Source: Cycloclasticus sp.
GTDB lineage: Bacteria > Pseudomonadota > Gammaproteobacteria > Methylococcales > Cycloclasticaceae
Direction of reading: 5' to 3'
NCBI GenBank assembly: GCA_002733135.1
Contig: NVUJ01000005.1
Coordinates: 1-64,000, forward strand
Length of the DNA: 64,000 nucleotides
Both the position numbers and the translations under genes were made by a program. Position 1 is the first letter of the stretch; every line of letters begins with the position of its first letter. This document shows positions 45,880-57,000 of this stretch, in pieces. Below the pieces are notes generated by a model. It made no database searches. It saw only the letters and a list, made by a program, of their open reading frames with translations, and was not told where the DNA came from.

Positions 45880-46941
45880 ATGTCTTTTTTCAAACGTAAC
45901 AACCCGAATGTACTAGGTGTGGACGTTAGCTCATCTGCTGTTAAGTTGATAGAGCTTAGTAAGCACGGCGAACGTTATCGTGTTGAAAGCTATGCGGTCG
46001 CACCGTTACCAGATAATGCCGTTATTGATAATAACTTTGCAGACATTGAAGCCATTAGCCAAGCGTTGCGTACAGCAGTAGAGCGTTCAGGTACAAAATT
46101 AACTCAAGTAGCTCTCGCTGTTTCTGGCTCTGCAGTCATCACTAAAATTGTGACAATTCCTGACTCTGAAAGCGACGATGAGCTTGAGGCGCAGATTGAG
46201 ATGATTGCTGATCAGTATATCCCTTACTCTCTTGATGAGGTTAATTTAGATTTTAGTGTTCTAGGGCCCAACGAAAAGAACAAGAGTATGATTGATGTTC
46301 AATTGGCTGCATCTAGACGGGAAAATATAGAGGATAGAATTGCAGCTCTTGAGCTGGCAGGGCTGAAAGCGAAAGTCGTTGATGTAGAGGCGTATGCTCT
46401 AGAAAATGCGTATGGCCTTATAGTCGACTCCTTACCTGAGTTCGGCCCAGAAGCAACGATTGCTATTGCTGACACGGGCGCTAATGTAACAACGCTCAAC
46501 ATACTACACAAAAACAAAGTTATTTATTCTCGCGAACAAGGGTTTGGCGGCAAGCAACTAACTGACGAAATACAGAGGCGTTATAGTCTAACTAACGAAG
46601 AGGCGGGGATGGCTAAGAAGCATGGTGGCCTACCAGATAGTTATATTGTTGATGTTTTAGACCCATTCAAAGAAGTAATGTGCCAGCAAATAGGGCGCTC
46701 ATTGCAGTTTTTTTTCTCATCTAGTTCTCAACGGACAGTTGACCAAATTATTTTATCAGGCGGCACTTCCTCTCTTCCGGGCGTAGATGCTTTGTTGGAA
46801 GAAAAGTTAGGTACACCAGCAATTGTTGCCAACCCTTTCTCACAGATGACACTAGCTGCAAAAGTTAAGGCGCAAGCGTTAAGAAATGATGCGCCGGCCA
46901 TGATGATTGCGGCTGGCCTTGCATTAAGGAGTTTTGATTAA
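45880..46941 (+). CDS. pilM: Type IV pilus assembly protein PilM
   Basis: An actin/FtsA-like cytoplasmic ATPase-fold protein that binds the N-terminus of PilN in the alignment subcomplex. The 353 residues include NVLGVDVSSSAVKLIELSK (phosphate 1), IAIADTGANVTTLNIL (phosphate 2) and QIILSGGTSSLPGVDALLEE (adenosine). The AAAAAGGA upstream is a ribosome site. It is the first gene of pilMNOPQ; its stop shares a base with the pilN ATG. The 260-bp spacer to mrcA holds a possible -10 (TATACT near 45755) but no convincing -35. Confidence 0.96.
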   Translation: MSFFKRNNPNVLGVDVSSSAVKLIELSKHGERYRVESYAVAPLPDNAVIDNNFADIEAISQALRTAVERSGTKLTQVALAVSGSAVITKIVTIPDSESDDELEAQIEMIADQYIPYSLDEVNLDFSVLGPNEKNKSMIDVQLAASRRENIEDRIAALELAGLKAKVVDVEAYALENAYGLIVDSLPEFGPEATIAIADTGANVTTLNILHKNKVIYSREQGFGGKQLTDEIQRRYSLTNEEAGMAKKHGGLPDSYIVDVLDPFKEVMCQQIGRSLQFFFSSSSQRTVDQIILSGGTSSLPGVDALLEEKLGTPAIVANPFSQMTLAAKVKAQALRNDAPAMMIAAGLALRSFD

Positions 46942-47498
46942 TGGCCAAAATAAATCTTCTTCCCTGGCGGGAAGAGCATCGTAAAGAACAGCAAGCAGAT
47001 TTCCTTATCTTCTTGGGCATGGGCGTGTCGGCGGCAATTGTAATAATGCTGTCGGTTCACCTTACAATCAACAGTATGATTGATAATCAGAATGGACGAA
47101 ATCGTTTTTTACAAAATGAAATTACCGTTTTAGATAAAAAAATTAAAGAAATTAAAGAGTTAGAAAAAACTAAAAGCAGGCTGTTGGCAAGGATGGATGT
47201 CATACAGAGGTTACAAAGTAGTCGCCCAGAAATTGTGCATATGTTTGATCAGTTAGCGAAAACAGTTCCAGCAGGGGTCTATCTGACCAAATTTAGCCAA
47301 AAGGGAAAAAGTCTTTCGATTGCAGGGAATGCGCAGTCTAATACCCGGGTGTCCGCATATATGAGAAGCTTAGAAGAATCTCCTTGGTTGAAAGGAACGG
47401 ATTTAAATGTTATTCGTTCTAAAGGCGTTGACGCAAATAGTTTTACTTTAAAGGTAGCGCAATCTAAGGTTGGAGCGCCCGCGGAGGGAGCAAAATGA
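46941..47498 (+). CDS. pilN: Type IV pilus assembly protein PilN
   Basis: A bitopic inner-membrane protein of 185 residues. The N-terminal cytoplasmic motif INLLPWREEHR binds PilM. A membrane helix follows (FLIFLGMGVSAAIVIMLSVHLTI), then a coiled coil (about 50-95) and a ferredoxin-like periplasmic fold (VPAGVYLTKFSQKGKSLSIA). It pairs with PilO. It overlaps pilM and pilO at both ends (TAATG and ATGA). Confidence 0.95.
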   Translation: MAKINLLPWREEHRKEQQADFLIFLGMGVSAAIVIMLSVHLTINSMIDNQNGRNRFLQNEITVLDKKIKEIKELEKTKSRLLARMDVIQRLQSSRPEIVHMFDQLAKTVPAGVYLTKFSQKGKSLSIAGNAQSNTRVSAYMRSLEESPWLKGTDLNVIRSKGVDANSFTLKVAQSKVGAPAEGAK

Positions 47499-48073
47499 AT
47501 TTAGAAGATATTAATTGGGATTATAACGAAGCGGGTAATTGGCCGCCAGTAATTAAATTTTTTGTAGTGCTTTTAATCAGTGTGTTGTTGATGGGTGGAT
47601 GGGTTTATTACGATACGCTCGACCAACTAGAAGGTTTAGAAAAGGTTGGAAAAAAGGAACTGGCGTTAAAAAAGACGTTTGAGACTAAACAAGAAAGGGC
47701 GGCGAACCTTGAGTCGTACAAACAACAGTTAGTGGATATGCAAGAGCAATTTGGGGCGATGTTGCAACAACTCCCGAATAAAACTCAAATTGCCGATTTA
47801 TTGGTGGATGTTTCTCAAGCAGGATTAGCTAGTGGTCTAGAGTTTAGTTTGTTCCAGCCTTCTCGCGAAACTCGAAGAGACTTTTATGCGGAAAAACCAA
47901 TTAATATTGTCGTAGTGGGTAAGTATCATGAGTTTGGCGAGTTCGTTAGTAATTTGGCTGCTTTACCTAGAATTGTGACGTTACATAATGTGTCATTGAC
48001 GCCTAATGGGGATATTATGAGGCTAAGCGCAACTGCGAAAACTTATCGTTATTTAGATGAGAGTGATAAATGA
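47495..48073 (+). CDS. pilO: Type IV pilus assembly protein PilO
   Basis: A 192-residue inner-membrane partner of PilN. It has one membrane helix (VIKFFVVLLISVLLMGGWVYY), a coiled coil (about 45-95) and a periplasmic ferredoxin-like domain (GLASGLEFSLFQPSRETRRD, INIVVVGKYHEFGEFVSNLA). The PilNO dimer links PilM to PilP. The start overlaps pilN by 4 bp and the end overlaps pilP by 4 bp. Confidence 0.95.
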   Translation: MNLEDINWDYNEAGNWPPVIKFFVVLLISVLLMGGWVYYDTLDQLEGLEKVGKKELALKKTFETKQERAANLESYKQQLVDMQEQFGAMLQQLPNKTQIADLLVDVSQAGLASGLEFSLFQPSRETRRDFYAEKPINIVVVGKYHEFGEFVSNLAALPRIVTLHNVSLTPNGDIMRLSATAKTYRYLDESDK

Positions 48074-48612
48074 TGACGTCATTACAAAAATATCAACGAA
48101 TTACACGTTCGGCATTAATTGTAATAATGATGGCTTTATCTGGTTGTGTAAGTGAAGAGTTTGACGACCTAAAAGCATATATTGTACGAGTCCAGGCTAA
48201 GCCAGCTACACCAATTGAGCCAATGCCTGTTTTAAAATCATATGAGACCTTTAAATATGTTGCAGAGGGGTTAAGGGACCCGTTTAAAAAAGTTGATGAG
48301 CCAACGCCCATTGATGTTGCAGGGAAGGTTGAAGGCCCTGGGCCAGATGTAGAGCGTGAGAAGGAGGAGCTAGAAAGTTATCCTTTAGATACTTTACGCA
48401 TGGTAGGCACACTATCAAAGAGTGGGGAGCTTTGGGGGCTAGTGAGGGCGAACGATGGGGTAATTCATCGTGTCCAACCAGGGCAATATTTGGGTCAAAA
48501 TTTTGGCAAAATAATTCAAGTACAAGAGCAACAAATTGATTTAGGCGAGTGGGTAGCAGCAGCTAACGGCAAATGGCGTGAAAGAGAAGCATCTTTAGCG
48601 CTCGTTGAATAA
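48070..48612 (+). CDS. pilP: Type IV pilus assembly lipoprotein PilP
   Basis: A 180-residue lipoprotein: the signal peptide ends IVIMMALSGC with the lipidated cysteine. The linker has the PilP pattern YETFKYVAEGLRDPFKK, and the C-terminal HR beta-domain is MVGTLSKSGELWGLVRANDG with VQPGQYLGQNFGKI. PilP bridges the inner-membrane PilNO complex to the PilQ secretin in the periplasm. The start overlaps pilO (ATGATGA). Confidence 0.95.
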   Translation: MMTSLQKYQRITRSALIVIMMALSGCVSEEFDDLKAYIVRVQAKPATPIEPMPVLKSYETFKYVAEGLRDPFKKVDEPTPIDVAGKVEGPGPDVEREKEELESYPLDTLRMVGTLSKSGELWGLVRANDGVIHRVQPGQYLGQNFGKIIQVQEQQIDLGEWVAAANGKWREREASLALVE

Positions 48613-48628
48613 AAATGAGAGTTGATAA

Positions 48629-50758
48629 ATGAAACATGTAAATAAGGGAAAATTCATGCACAAGTCAAATATAAGTGGATGGGGTATAGCAAGGCAACTA
48701 AATAATAGACTTTTGAAAGGAGCTATCGCCTTGGCATGTTGGGTTCCATTGGTTATAACATCAGTTAATGCGGCGGCACTGAAAGACATACAGTTTTCTG
48801 GGTTGCCGGGTAACAAGGTCCAAATAGAATTAGTTTTAGATGGTTCCCCTGGGCAATTAAAAAGCTTTAGTACCGATAACCCCGCTCGTATTGCAATTGA
48901 TTTGGAAGGGGTTAGTAATCAGGCGGGTAAAATGTCTACGCCGATTAATATTGGCAAAGCGGTGAGTATTAGAGCGCTTGAAGCGGGTGGTAAGACAAGA
49001 ATTGTCTTACGCTTAAGTGATTCGACGCCTTATGCGACAAAAGTCATAGAGAATAGCGTTTTTATAACGTTAGGAAATATTTCGACAGCTCCAACAAGTA
49101 ATTCCGGGCAGCCTGTACAAGTGGTTGGCTCGGCAGTTAAAAAAGAAGTCAGGGGTATTGATTTTAGACGCGGTGAAGAGGGTGAAGGTCGTGTTTTAGT
49201 CAGCCTAACAAATGCATCTTCTATTGTTGATATTAAGCAAGAAGGCAATAAAGTAATCGTAGATATTAAAGATACGATATTACCAGCAGAATTAGCGAAC
49301 AGATATGATGTGTTGGACTTTGCAACACCCGTAAAAACGATTGACGCAACGTCCACCGCTAATGGCACTCGCTTGTCAATAACGCCCATTGGCTTATATG
49401 AGTTCTTGTCGTATCAGATGGATGGTTTATTAGCGATTGAGTTTAGGCCATTAACCAAAGCAGAAGAAGCAGAATTAGCTGCAAATAAATTCCCTTACAC
49501 AGGCGAAAAGCTATCACTTAATTTCCAAAGCATAGAGGTCAGATCGGTCCTTCAATTGTTAGCAGATTTTACAAATATGAACTTGGTGGCTAGTGACTCA
49601 GTCGGTGGTAATGTGACATTGAGGCTAAACAACGTTCCATCAGACCAAGCGTTAGACATCATTTTAAAAAGCAAGGGTTTGGCTAAAAGGGTAGTGGGGA
49701 ACGTAATGATGGTGGGACCACAAGCAGAAGTCGCCGCACAAGAAAGGATTGAACTAGAGGCAAAAAAACAGGTTATTGAATTGTCGCCGCTATTGTCAGA
49801 ATTTTTTGAGATTAGTTATGCTAAAGCATCATCATTAGCTAGTGTACTCAGATCACAAGGCGCGTCGAATCAAAATACAAGGTTGATATCAAATAGGGGC
49901 GGGGTATCAGTAGATGCGCGGACAAACACATTAATTGTACAAGAGACGGCAGAAAAACTTGTTGAGATACGCACCATTATTGAGCGTTTAGATCGACCAG
50001 TTCGCCAAGTAATGGTTGAATCGCGTATTGTAATCGCAAATGATGATTTTACACGGGACTTAGGGGTTAGATTTGGCGTGGCGGGTGTAGACCAGAGCAA
50101 TGACTCCGTGTCTGCAGTGACGGGTGGTATTGATGGGGGGTTTGTAGACACCACTGTCGGTATTGAAGATTTTGGTGGCTTGATAGTAGATTTACCAGCG
50201 GCAAGCCCTGCAGGGGCAATTCAATTTTTGGTTGGTAAAATTGGTAGCTCATTATTGCAGCTAGAATTATCAGCATTACAGACCGAGGGACAAGGCGAGA
50301 TTATATCAAGTCCGCGCGTAATTACGTCTGATCAAACCACGGCTACCATTAGTCAAGGTGTTGAGATACCATTTCAAGAAGCATCGTCTTCTGGTGCGAC
50401 CTCAACAAGCTTCCAAAAGGCCGAGTTAAACTTAACCGTTACACCAAGAATTACACCAGATGATAAGATTAATCTTGAATTAAATATAACTAAAGACGCG
50501 CCAGATTTCTCTAGCTTAGGCACAGATGGTGTGGCGATTAATACACAAAGAGTAACAACAACAGTGCTTGTTGATAACGGCGATACGGTTGTTTTAGGTG
50601 GTATTTATGAAAGGGATAAAAGCCATAATGTTCGTAAGGTGCCTTTCTTTGGTGACCTGCCAGGAATTGGGGTGTTATTTAAGAAGGAGTTTCAGCAAGA
50701 TAATAATCGTGAATTACTATTTTTTATAACGCCTAAAATTTTAAAAGATAATTTATAA
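48629..50758 (+). CDS. pilQ: Type IV pilus secretin PilQ
   Basis: The outer-membrane channel through which the pilus passes. The 709-residue protein has a signal sequence (LLKGAIALACWVPLVITSVNA), two AMIN domains (about 50-280) for peptidoglycan binding, an STN/N0 domain (LSLNFQSIEVRSVLQLLADF), N1 and the secretin core (VMVESRIVIANDDFTRDLGVRFG) ending DGVAINTQRV and LLFFITPKI. An alternative ATG at 48656 has a better ribosome site (AAGGGAA), so the mature protein is certain but the first nine codons are not. It is the last of pilMNOPQ and is followed by a terminator. Confidence 0.96.
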   Translation: MKHVNKGKFMHKSNISGWGIARQLNNRLLKGAIALACWVPLVITSVNAAALKDIQFSGLPGNKVQIELVLDGSPGQLKSFSTDNPARIAIDLEGVSNQAGKMSTPINIGKAVSIRALEAGGKTRIVLRLSDSTPYATKVIENSVFITLGNISTAPTSNSGQPVQVVGSAVKKEVRGIDFRRGEEGEGRVLVSLTNASSIVDIKQEGNKVIVDIKDTILPAELANRYDVLDFATPVKTIDATSTANGTRLSITPIGLYEFLSYQMDGLLAIEFRPLTKAEEAELAANKFPYTGEKLSLNFQSIEVRSVLQLLADFTNMNLVASDSVGGNVTLRLNNVPSDQALDIILKSKGLAKRVVGNVMMVGPQAEVAAQERIELEAKKQVIELSPLLSEFFEISYAKASSLASVLRSQGASNQNTRLISNRGGVSVDARTNTLIVQETAEKLVEIRTIIERLDRPVRQVMVESRIVIANDDFTRDLGVRFGVAGVDQSNDSVSAVTGGIDGGFVDTTVGIEDFGGLIVDLPAASPAGAIQFLVGKIGSSLLQLELSALQTEGQGEIISSPRVITSDQTTATISQGVEIPFQEASSSGATSTSFQKAELNLTVTPRITPDDKINLELNITKDAPDFSSLGTDGVAINTQRVTTTVLVDNGDTVVLGGIYERDKSHNVRKVPFFGDLPGIGVLFKKEFQQDNNRELLFFITPKILKDNL

Positions 50759-50785
50759 AAGAATTTGTAAATAAAACATAAAAAC

Positions 50786-50807
50786 ACGGGGCTGTGCCCC
50801 GTTTTTT
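50786..50807 (+). terminator. Rho-independent terminator after pilQ
   Basis: ACGGGGC-TGT-GCCCCGT is followed by T7, 27 bp after the pilQ stop, and separates the pilus operon from aroK-aroB-damX. Confidence 0.92.
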
Positions 50808-50905
50808 TATGTTTAAAGTTAAACTCAATAGCATGATATCAGAATATATTTTGATAAGGCATGGCGTGATATAGTTGAACTATGAATTATTAAACATGTA
50901 GTTGG

Positions 50906-51427
50906 ATGCTAAAAAAACATAATATATATCTAATTGGCCCAATGGCCGCCGGGAAAACTACAGTAGGTAAGTTATTATCGAAGAGCTTAGATAAGGACTG
51001 TTTTGATACAGATGCAGAAATAATAAAGTGCACAGGTGTTGATATTGCACTTATTTTTGAGCTTGAAGGAGAGGAAGGCTTTAGGAAACGAGAAACGGAT
51101 AAGCTGAGGAAATTGGCACAATTAAATAACGTGGTTATTTCAACAGGTGGCGGTATTATTTTGAAAGAAGAAAATCGTAAACTTATGCGGCAGACAGGCC
51201 GAATCATTTATTTACAATGCTCAGTAGAACAACAGCTCAGCAGAACAAAGTTTGATAAGAAAAGACCTTTATTGCAAGTCGAAAACCCAAAAGAAAAACT
51301 TAATGAACTAATGAAATTCCGTGCGCCGGTCTATGAGTCAATAGCAGATATAATTATTAGCACGAACAAAACTAATAGTAAAAATATTATTAGAGAGATT
51401 ATTCAAAAGTTAGATTTTAAACAATGA
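50906..51427 (+). CDS. aroK: Shikimate kinase
   Basis: Phosphorylates shikimate at O3 in aromatic amino acid synthesis. The 173 residues carry the P-loop [16 protein letters not shown] (Ala where most have Gly), the shikimate-binding DTDAEI and [20 protein letters not shown], and the lid arginine in KKRPLLQ. It lies between pilQ and aroB in the conserved row and overlaps aroB by 4 bp (ATGA). Confidence 0.96.
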   Translation: MLKKHNIYLIGPMAAGKTTVGKLLSKSLDKDCFDTDAEIIKCTGVDIALIFELEGEEGFRKRETDKLRKLAQLNNVVISTGGGIILKEENRKLMRQTGRIIYLQCSVEQQLSRTKFDKKRPLLQVENPKEKLNELMKFRAPVYESIADIIISTNKTNSKNIIREIIQKLDFKQ

Positions 51428-52518
51428 AAGTTAAAGAAACGCTAAATGTTAATTTAGGTAACAGGAGTTACCCCATTTATATAGGGTCAGGTTTACTAAA
51501 AGACTATACATTAATTGAAAAACACCTAATTTCACAACAAGTTTTAATTGTATCCAATGATACCGTTGCGCCCATATATTTGGATGCGCTTATTACGCAA
51601 CTGTCAGCATCAATTAAGGTTGATTCAGTGGTGCTACCAGACGGAGAAGCATTTAAGACACTAGCGCAACTAAATAAAATTTTTGACTCATTATTATCAA
51701 ATAAACATAACAGGCAAACGACATTGATAGCACTAGGGGGTGGTGTTATTGGGGATATGACAGGTTTCGCCGCTGCAAGCTACCAAAGAGGAGTGAATTT
51801 CATCCAAGTCCCTACAACATTGTTATCGCAAGTGGATTCGTCTGTAGGCGGAAAGACTGGAGTAAATCATCCTTTGGGAAAAAACATGATAGGGGCTTTT
51901 TATCAGCCTAAATGTGTCATTGCAGATACATCCGTATTATCAACATTACCAGATAAAGAATTAAGCGCAGGATTAGCAGAGATTATTAAATATGGCGCTA
52001 TTTGCGACCACAGTTTTTTTGAATGGCTCGAGAAGAATATGCATCTTCTATTAGCAAAAGACCCTAAGGCATTAATCTATGCAATTAAAATATCGTGTGA
52101 ACGCAAGGCCGAGATTGTTGCAAAGGATGAATTGGAAACGGGTATCCGCGCCACGCTAAATTTTGGTCACACATTTGGCCACGCTATCGAAACGCATATG
52201 GGTTACGGAGAGTGGCTGCATGGTGAGGCCGTTGCTGTAGGGATGTGCTTGGCCGCTAAAATATCTAAAGAATTAGGTTGGTTGTCGGACAGGGAATGCG
52301 ACAGATTAAGTTCTTTATGCGCGAAGGCTGGCTTGCCAGTACATAAGCCAAAGAAAATGCAACCCCATGATTTTATAAAACACATGAAGCTAGATAAGAA
52401 AAATGTGACGGGGTCCATTCGTTTAGTGTTGCTGAAATCAATCGGTGAAGCCGTATTATTTGAATGCAAAGACAATGCGTTGATTAGCAAAATAATCGAT
52501 GCGAACATGAGCGATTAG
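51424..52518 (+). CDS. aroB: 3-dehydroquinate synthase
   Basis: Cyclises DAHP to 3-dehydroquinate using NAD and a divalent metal. The 364 residues include [20 protein letters not shown], the glycine-rich [44 protein letters not shown], and the metal ligands in AEIIKYG (Glu) and [12 protein letters not shown] (His). It overlaps aroK and ends 4 bp before damX. Confidence 0.97.
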   Translation: MKVKETLNVNLGNRSYPIYIGSGLLKDYTLIEKHLISQQVLIVSNDTVAPIYLDALITQLSASIKVDSVVLPDGEAFKTLAQLNKIFDSLLSNKHNRQTTLIALGGGVIGDMTGFAAASYQRGVNFIQVPTTLLSQVDSSVGGKTGVNHPLGKNMIGAFYQPKCVIADTSVLSTLPDKELSAGLAEIIKYGAICDHSFFEWLEKNMHLLLAKDPKALIYAIKISCERKAEIVAKDELETGIRATLNFGHTFGHAIETHMGYGEWLHGEAVAVGMCLAAKISKELGWLSDRECDRLSSLCAKAGLPVHKPKKMQPHDFIKHMKLDKKNVTGSIRLVLLKSIGEAVLFECKDNALISKIIDANMSD

Positions 52519-52522
52519 TTAG

Positions 52523-53842
52523 TTGGAAACGTCAGAGCAAGCACACAAAGATATTGTGTTTTTTACTCCAGAGCGACAAGAGAAATTAGATTTAATAAGC
52601 GAAACTATACGACGAACTAAAAGCCCAATTCTTTTGCGTGGAGAAATAGGGCTGGGCAAGTCATTTATCATTAAACAGTTTATAGCCCAGGCCTCCAATA
52701 GCTGGATTGTCTGCCAAATAACTCCAGCAAACCTTAGCCAAGGCAATGTCTTACTGAGAGTGCTTGGAGAAGCTCTTAATGACATAGAGAACAATGAAAG
52801 ATTGGTCCTCGATAGAATCGCCATATATACAAGGGATGAAAAAAAAGTCATTATTTGTGTCGCAGATGCGAGTGAAATGGAGCGGTCCCATTTCGACTTT
52901 TTATTTCAAATGGCGCAATGTTACCAATGTATTCATATCATATTAACGTCAACATCTAATTTAGCTGAAAACGTAGAGTCTCAATGCCAGCTCATTGATA
53001 TTAAACCCTTTACCCTAAAGCAAACTATTGAATTTGCTAAAGCGCGCATTAATACAACAAATCTAGGCTTCTCAAATTTAGCGAGCATTGATGACGTTGT
53101 TTTATATATCGCAACCAAAGGCATACCAGGAAAAATTAATAAATTTCTCTCTAAATTAGCAGAGGTAGACGAAATTCAGGCGAACACAAAAAATAGAAAA
53201 TCGCTTAGTTTTCCCGTCTGGACGGTAAGTATTGCAATTTTGGTTGTACTTGTTGCAATCCTTAGCATGCCGCCGGACTCAGCTAAGGAAGATATAATTA
53301 TTGGGAGTAAAGAGATTGCGCCAAGTGCGATGGGCGTTAAAACGGTGGAAGAAAAGCCCATTACGACTTTTGTTAGTAAAAAAGATATCTTTAATAAAGA
53401 GGCAATTGATAAAGCTAGCAAAAGATATGCGGTAGCGGGTGAAAGAAATTTACACTCTAAAGACGCAATACAGGCGGGAACTAATCATAGCCTTAGAAAA
53501 GAATTAACAGTATTACAAAAAAATCACGAATGGGTTTCTCAAAGAGAGCCTAGGCACTATACGTTGCAGCTACTAGGCGTTTCGACAGAAAAAGCGGCGA
53601 AAGCCTATGTTTCATCACATAAAAGTGTAGAAGGTTTATATTTCATACAAAATAAGAGGGTGAACGGCGTGTGGTTTACGCTGATTTATGGGGACTTTTT
53701 AACTCGTTCACATGCAATTGGCGCAATCGAAAAGTTATCACCAATGATAAACGGAGGGGATGCGTGGGTGCGTTCCTTTAAGGTTATACAAAACGAGATG
53801 CTGAATGCAAATATAGCGTTGCCCGCGAATTTAAAAAATTAA
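52523..53842 (+). CDS. DamX-like protein: AAA ATPase fused to a SPOR domain
   Basis: A 439-residue inner-membrane protein. The cytoplasmic N-terminal half is an AAA/ExeA-like ATPase domain: Walker A LLRGEIGLGKSFIIKQF (about 36-52) and a Walker B-like KVIICVADASEMERSHFDFL. One membrane helix (VWTVSIAILVVLVAILSMP, about 233-251) follows, then a polar periplasmic linker and a C-terminal SPOR domain (about 345-420, HYTLQLLGVSTEKAAKAYV and FTLIYGDFLTRSHAIGAIEKL). SPOR domains bind denuded glycan at the septum, so it is likely a division protein. The start is TTG. It follows aroB as usual. Confidence 0.9.
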   Translation: METSEQAHKDIVFFTPERQEKLDLISETIRRTKSPILLRGEIGLGKSFIIKQFIAQASNSWIVCQITPANLSQGNVLLRVLGEALNDIENNERLVLDRIAIYTRDEKKVIICVADASEMERSHFDFLFQMAQCYQCIHIILTSTSNLAENVESQCQLIDIKPFTLKQTIEFAKARINTTNLGFSNLASIDDVVLYIATKGIPGKINKFLSKLAEVDEIQANTKNRKSLSFPVWTVSIAILVVLVAILSMPPDSAKEDIIIGSKEIAPSAMGVKTVEEKPITTFVSKKDIFNKEAIDKASKRYAVAGERNLHSKDAIQAGTNHSLRKELTVLQKNHEWVSQREPRHYTLQLLGVSTEKAAKAYVSSHKSVEGLYFIQNKRVNGVWFTLIYGDFLTRSHAIGAIEKLSPMINGGDAWVRSFKVIQNEMLNANIALPANLKN

Positions 53843-53917
53843 CCATTGGCGGTTAATTCAATTATTCCTTTGAGAGATGTAGCAAAAGAAGCACTTAAGT
53901 GAGGGGCCCTTTTCAAA

Positions 53918-53946
53918 TTGAAAAATTAGCTTGAAAAAGCTATAAT
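53918..53946 (+). promoter_or_regulatory. Sigma-70 promoter of gltBD
   Basis: TTGAAA (53918-53923), a 17-bp spacer and a perfect TATAAT (53941-53946) lie 59 bp before the gltB GTG. This housekeeping promoter contrasts with the sigma-54 control of glnA. Confidence 0.8.
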
Positions 53947-54004
53947 CTCTGGCCGACTTGCGTTTAGTGAGTTTTTTGGTAATCAATAACAATAGGTTAA
54001 TTGA

Positions 54005-57000
54005 GTGAAACAAACATCTATCCCACAAGCAGGATTATACGACCCTGCGTTTGAGAAAGACAGTTGCGGATTTGGGCTTATTGCCCATATCGATGATAAA
54101 CCAAGTCATTGGTTAGTTAAAACGTCGATTGAGTCATTGGGACGTTTAACACACCGTGGTGCGATTGCCGCTGATGGTAAATCTGGCGATGGCTGTGGTT
54201 TATTGTTAAAGACGCCTGTAAGTTTTTTCCGCGCGAAAGCAAAAGAATTAGGCGCACAAACAGCAACGGTCTTTGCCGTTGGCATGGTGTTTTTAAATGT
54301 AGATGCTGTAAAGGCCAACTCAGCTAAAGAAATACTTCAAGAAGAGATTGAGAAAGAAGGACTTGAGGTTATTGCTTGGCGAACTGTGCCAACCAACGTG
54401 GAAGCTTGTGGTGCGCAAGCGTTAGCGACGTTGCCAACTATCGAGCAAGTGTTTGTTAACGCGGCTGAGGGCATGAATAACGCCGATATAGACCGTCATT
54501 TGTACATAGCAAGGCGTCGTGCAGAAAATCGTATCGAAGCGAATGATGAAATGTTTTACGTTGCCAGCTTAGCTTCCAACGTTATTTCATACAAAGGTTT
54601 GGTGATGCCCGAAAGTCTTCCCGTGTTTTATCCAGACTTAGGCGATCCAACGCTTGAAAGCTCGCAATGTGTTTTTCATCAACGCTTTGCAACTAACACA
54701 TTCCCTCAGTGGCGCTTGGCGCAGCCCTTTAGATTCATCGCCCATAATGGTGAAATTAACACCATTAGGGGTAATAGAAACTGGGCCCAAGCGAGAAGCT
54801 ATACGTTTGAAACGCCCTTAATTCCAAATATGGATGATATTCGTCCGTGGGTCTCCTCAACGGGTTCTGACTCAAATAGTTTAGACAATATGGTCGACGG
54901 CCTAATTGCTGGCGGCATGGATATTTTCAGGGTGATGCGGTTATTAATACCGCCTGCTTGGCAGAACGTGCACACGATGGACCCAGATTTACGTGCTTTT
55001 TATGAGTATTCGTCTATGCACATGGAGCCATGGGATGGCCCCGCGGGTATTGTGTTGACTGACGGCCGCCACGTCGCGTGTTGTTTGGATAGAAATGGCT
55101 TACGTCCAGCGCGTTATGTGATAACGAAAGACCGTCATATTACCTTAGCATCAGAAGTTGGTGTTTATGATTACAAGCCGGAAGATGTGGTACGTAAGGG
55201 ACGTTTAAAACCTGGCGAAATGTTAGCGGTTGATACGCAAGAAGGTACGATTATTGAGCCTAGTGATATCGATGAAAGATTGAAATCTCGTCACCCCTAT
55301 AAAGCTTGGTTAACAGAGCACACTAAGAAACTAAATACAAAGAAAGGAGATGATCCGTTAGCGCTATCTCCGTTTGATAAAGAAGAATTAAAGATTTACG
55401 AGAAGCAGTTTCAGCTCACATTTGAAGAACGCGATCAAGTTCTAAAAGTTCTTGCAGAAGCGGGACAAGAGGCAACGGGCTCAATGGGCGACGATATACC
55501 TATGCCAGTGCTTTCAAAGAAAGTCCGCAGCCCTTACGACTATTTTAGACAGCAGTTTGCGCAAGTAACCAACCCACCTATTGACCCGCTTCGCGAGCAA
55601 GTTGTGATGTCGTTGATGTCGAGCTTTGGCAAAGAAAAGAACTTGTTTGCTGAGTCAGCTGATCATGCTGACCGATTAGAAATTTCTTCACCCGTTTTGT
55701 CAGCACTGAAAATGAAAGTGTTGTTAGCTATAGAAGACGAATCGTATAAAAACACCGTTATTAGCTTGCAATACGATTGTGCAAAGCACGGCTTAGAGGA
55801 AGCAATAAAGAATGTTTGCGCCTTAGCCGAACAACAAATTCGCAACGGCGTTGTTATTATTGTGCTCAGTGATCGTGGTTTAGAAAAAGACTTATTGCCG
55901 ATTCATGCGTTACTTGCAACGGGTGCTGTCCATCACCATCTGGTTAATGTGGGCCTACGCTGCCAGGCTAATATTGTTGTTGAGTCGGCGACCGTTAGAG
56001 ACCCTCATCAATTTGCGGCCTTAATAGGTTTTGGCGCAACAGCAGTGTGCCCATACCTCGCGTACGAAACACTTAAAGATATGGTGCGAACGGGTGAAAT
56101 TGAAAGCAAGGATGAAGTTGCTTTAGGGCAAAATTATCGTAAGGGCATTAATAAAGGCCTGTATAAAATACTATCCAAAATGGGCATTTCAACCATAGCG
56201 AGTTACCGTGGCTCACAACTATTCGAGATTGTTGGCTTACAAGAAGACGTGGTTAGTGCGTGCTTTAAAGGAACAATCAGTCGCATCCAAGGAGCGGGGT
56301 TTAAACAGCTAGAAGAGGAGCAAAAACAACTGGCAAAAATTGCTTGGAACCCGCGTAAACAAACTGAACAAGGTGGTTTGTTGAAGTACGTGCACGGGGG
56401 TGAATATCACGCTTATAACCCAGATGTTGTGAATTCTTTACAGCAGGCGGTTCGTTCTGGTGATATGAGCAAATATCGAATTTATTCTGATGCGGTCAAT
56501 AATAGGCCGGCTTCAACCATGCGCGATATGTTTCGATTAAAACTAGATGCGGCTAATGCAATTTCGGTTGATGAAGTAGAAGCGGCAGAAAATTTATATA
56601 CACGCTTTGATACAGCGGCTATGTCATTAGGCGCTTTGTCGCCTGAAGCGCACGAAACCCTAGCGATTGCAATGAACCGTCTTGGCGGCCGCTCAAATTC
56701 TGGTGAAGGCGGCGAAGATCCAAAACGTTTTGGCACAGAAAAGATATCAAAAATTAAGCAAGTTGCCTCAGGAAGATTTGGTGTAACACCGCACTATTTG
56801 GTCAATGCTGAAGTGCTACAAATTAAAGTCGCACAGGGTGCAAAACCGGGTGAAGGTGGCCAATTACCAGGCGATAAAGTTAACGACATGATAGCAAGCT
56901 TGCGTTATTCAACGCCTGGTGTGTCGCTTATTTCGCCACCACCACATCACGATATTTACTCGATTGAAGATTTAGCACAATTAATTTTTGATTTAAAACA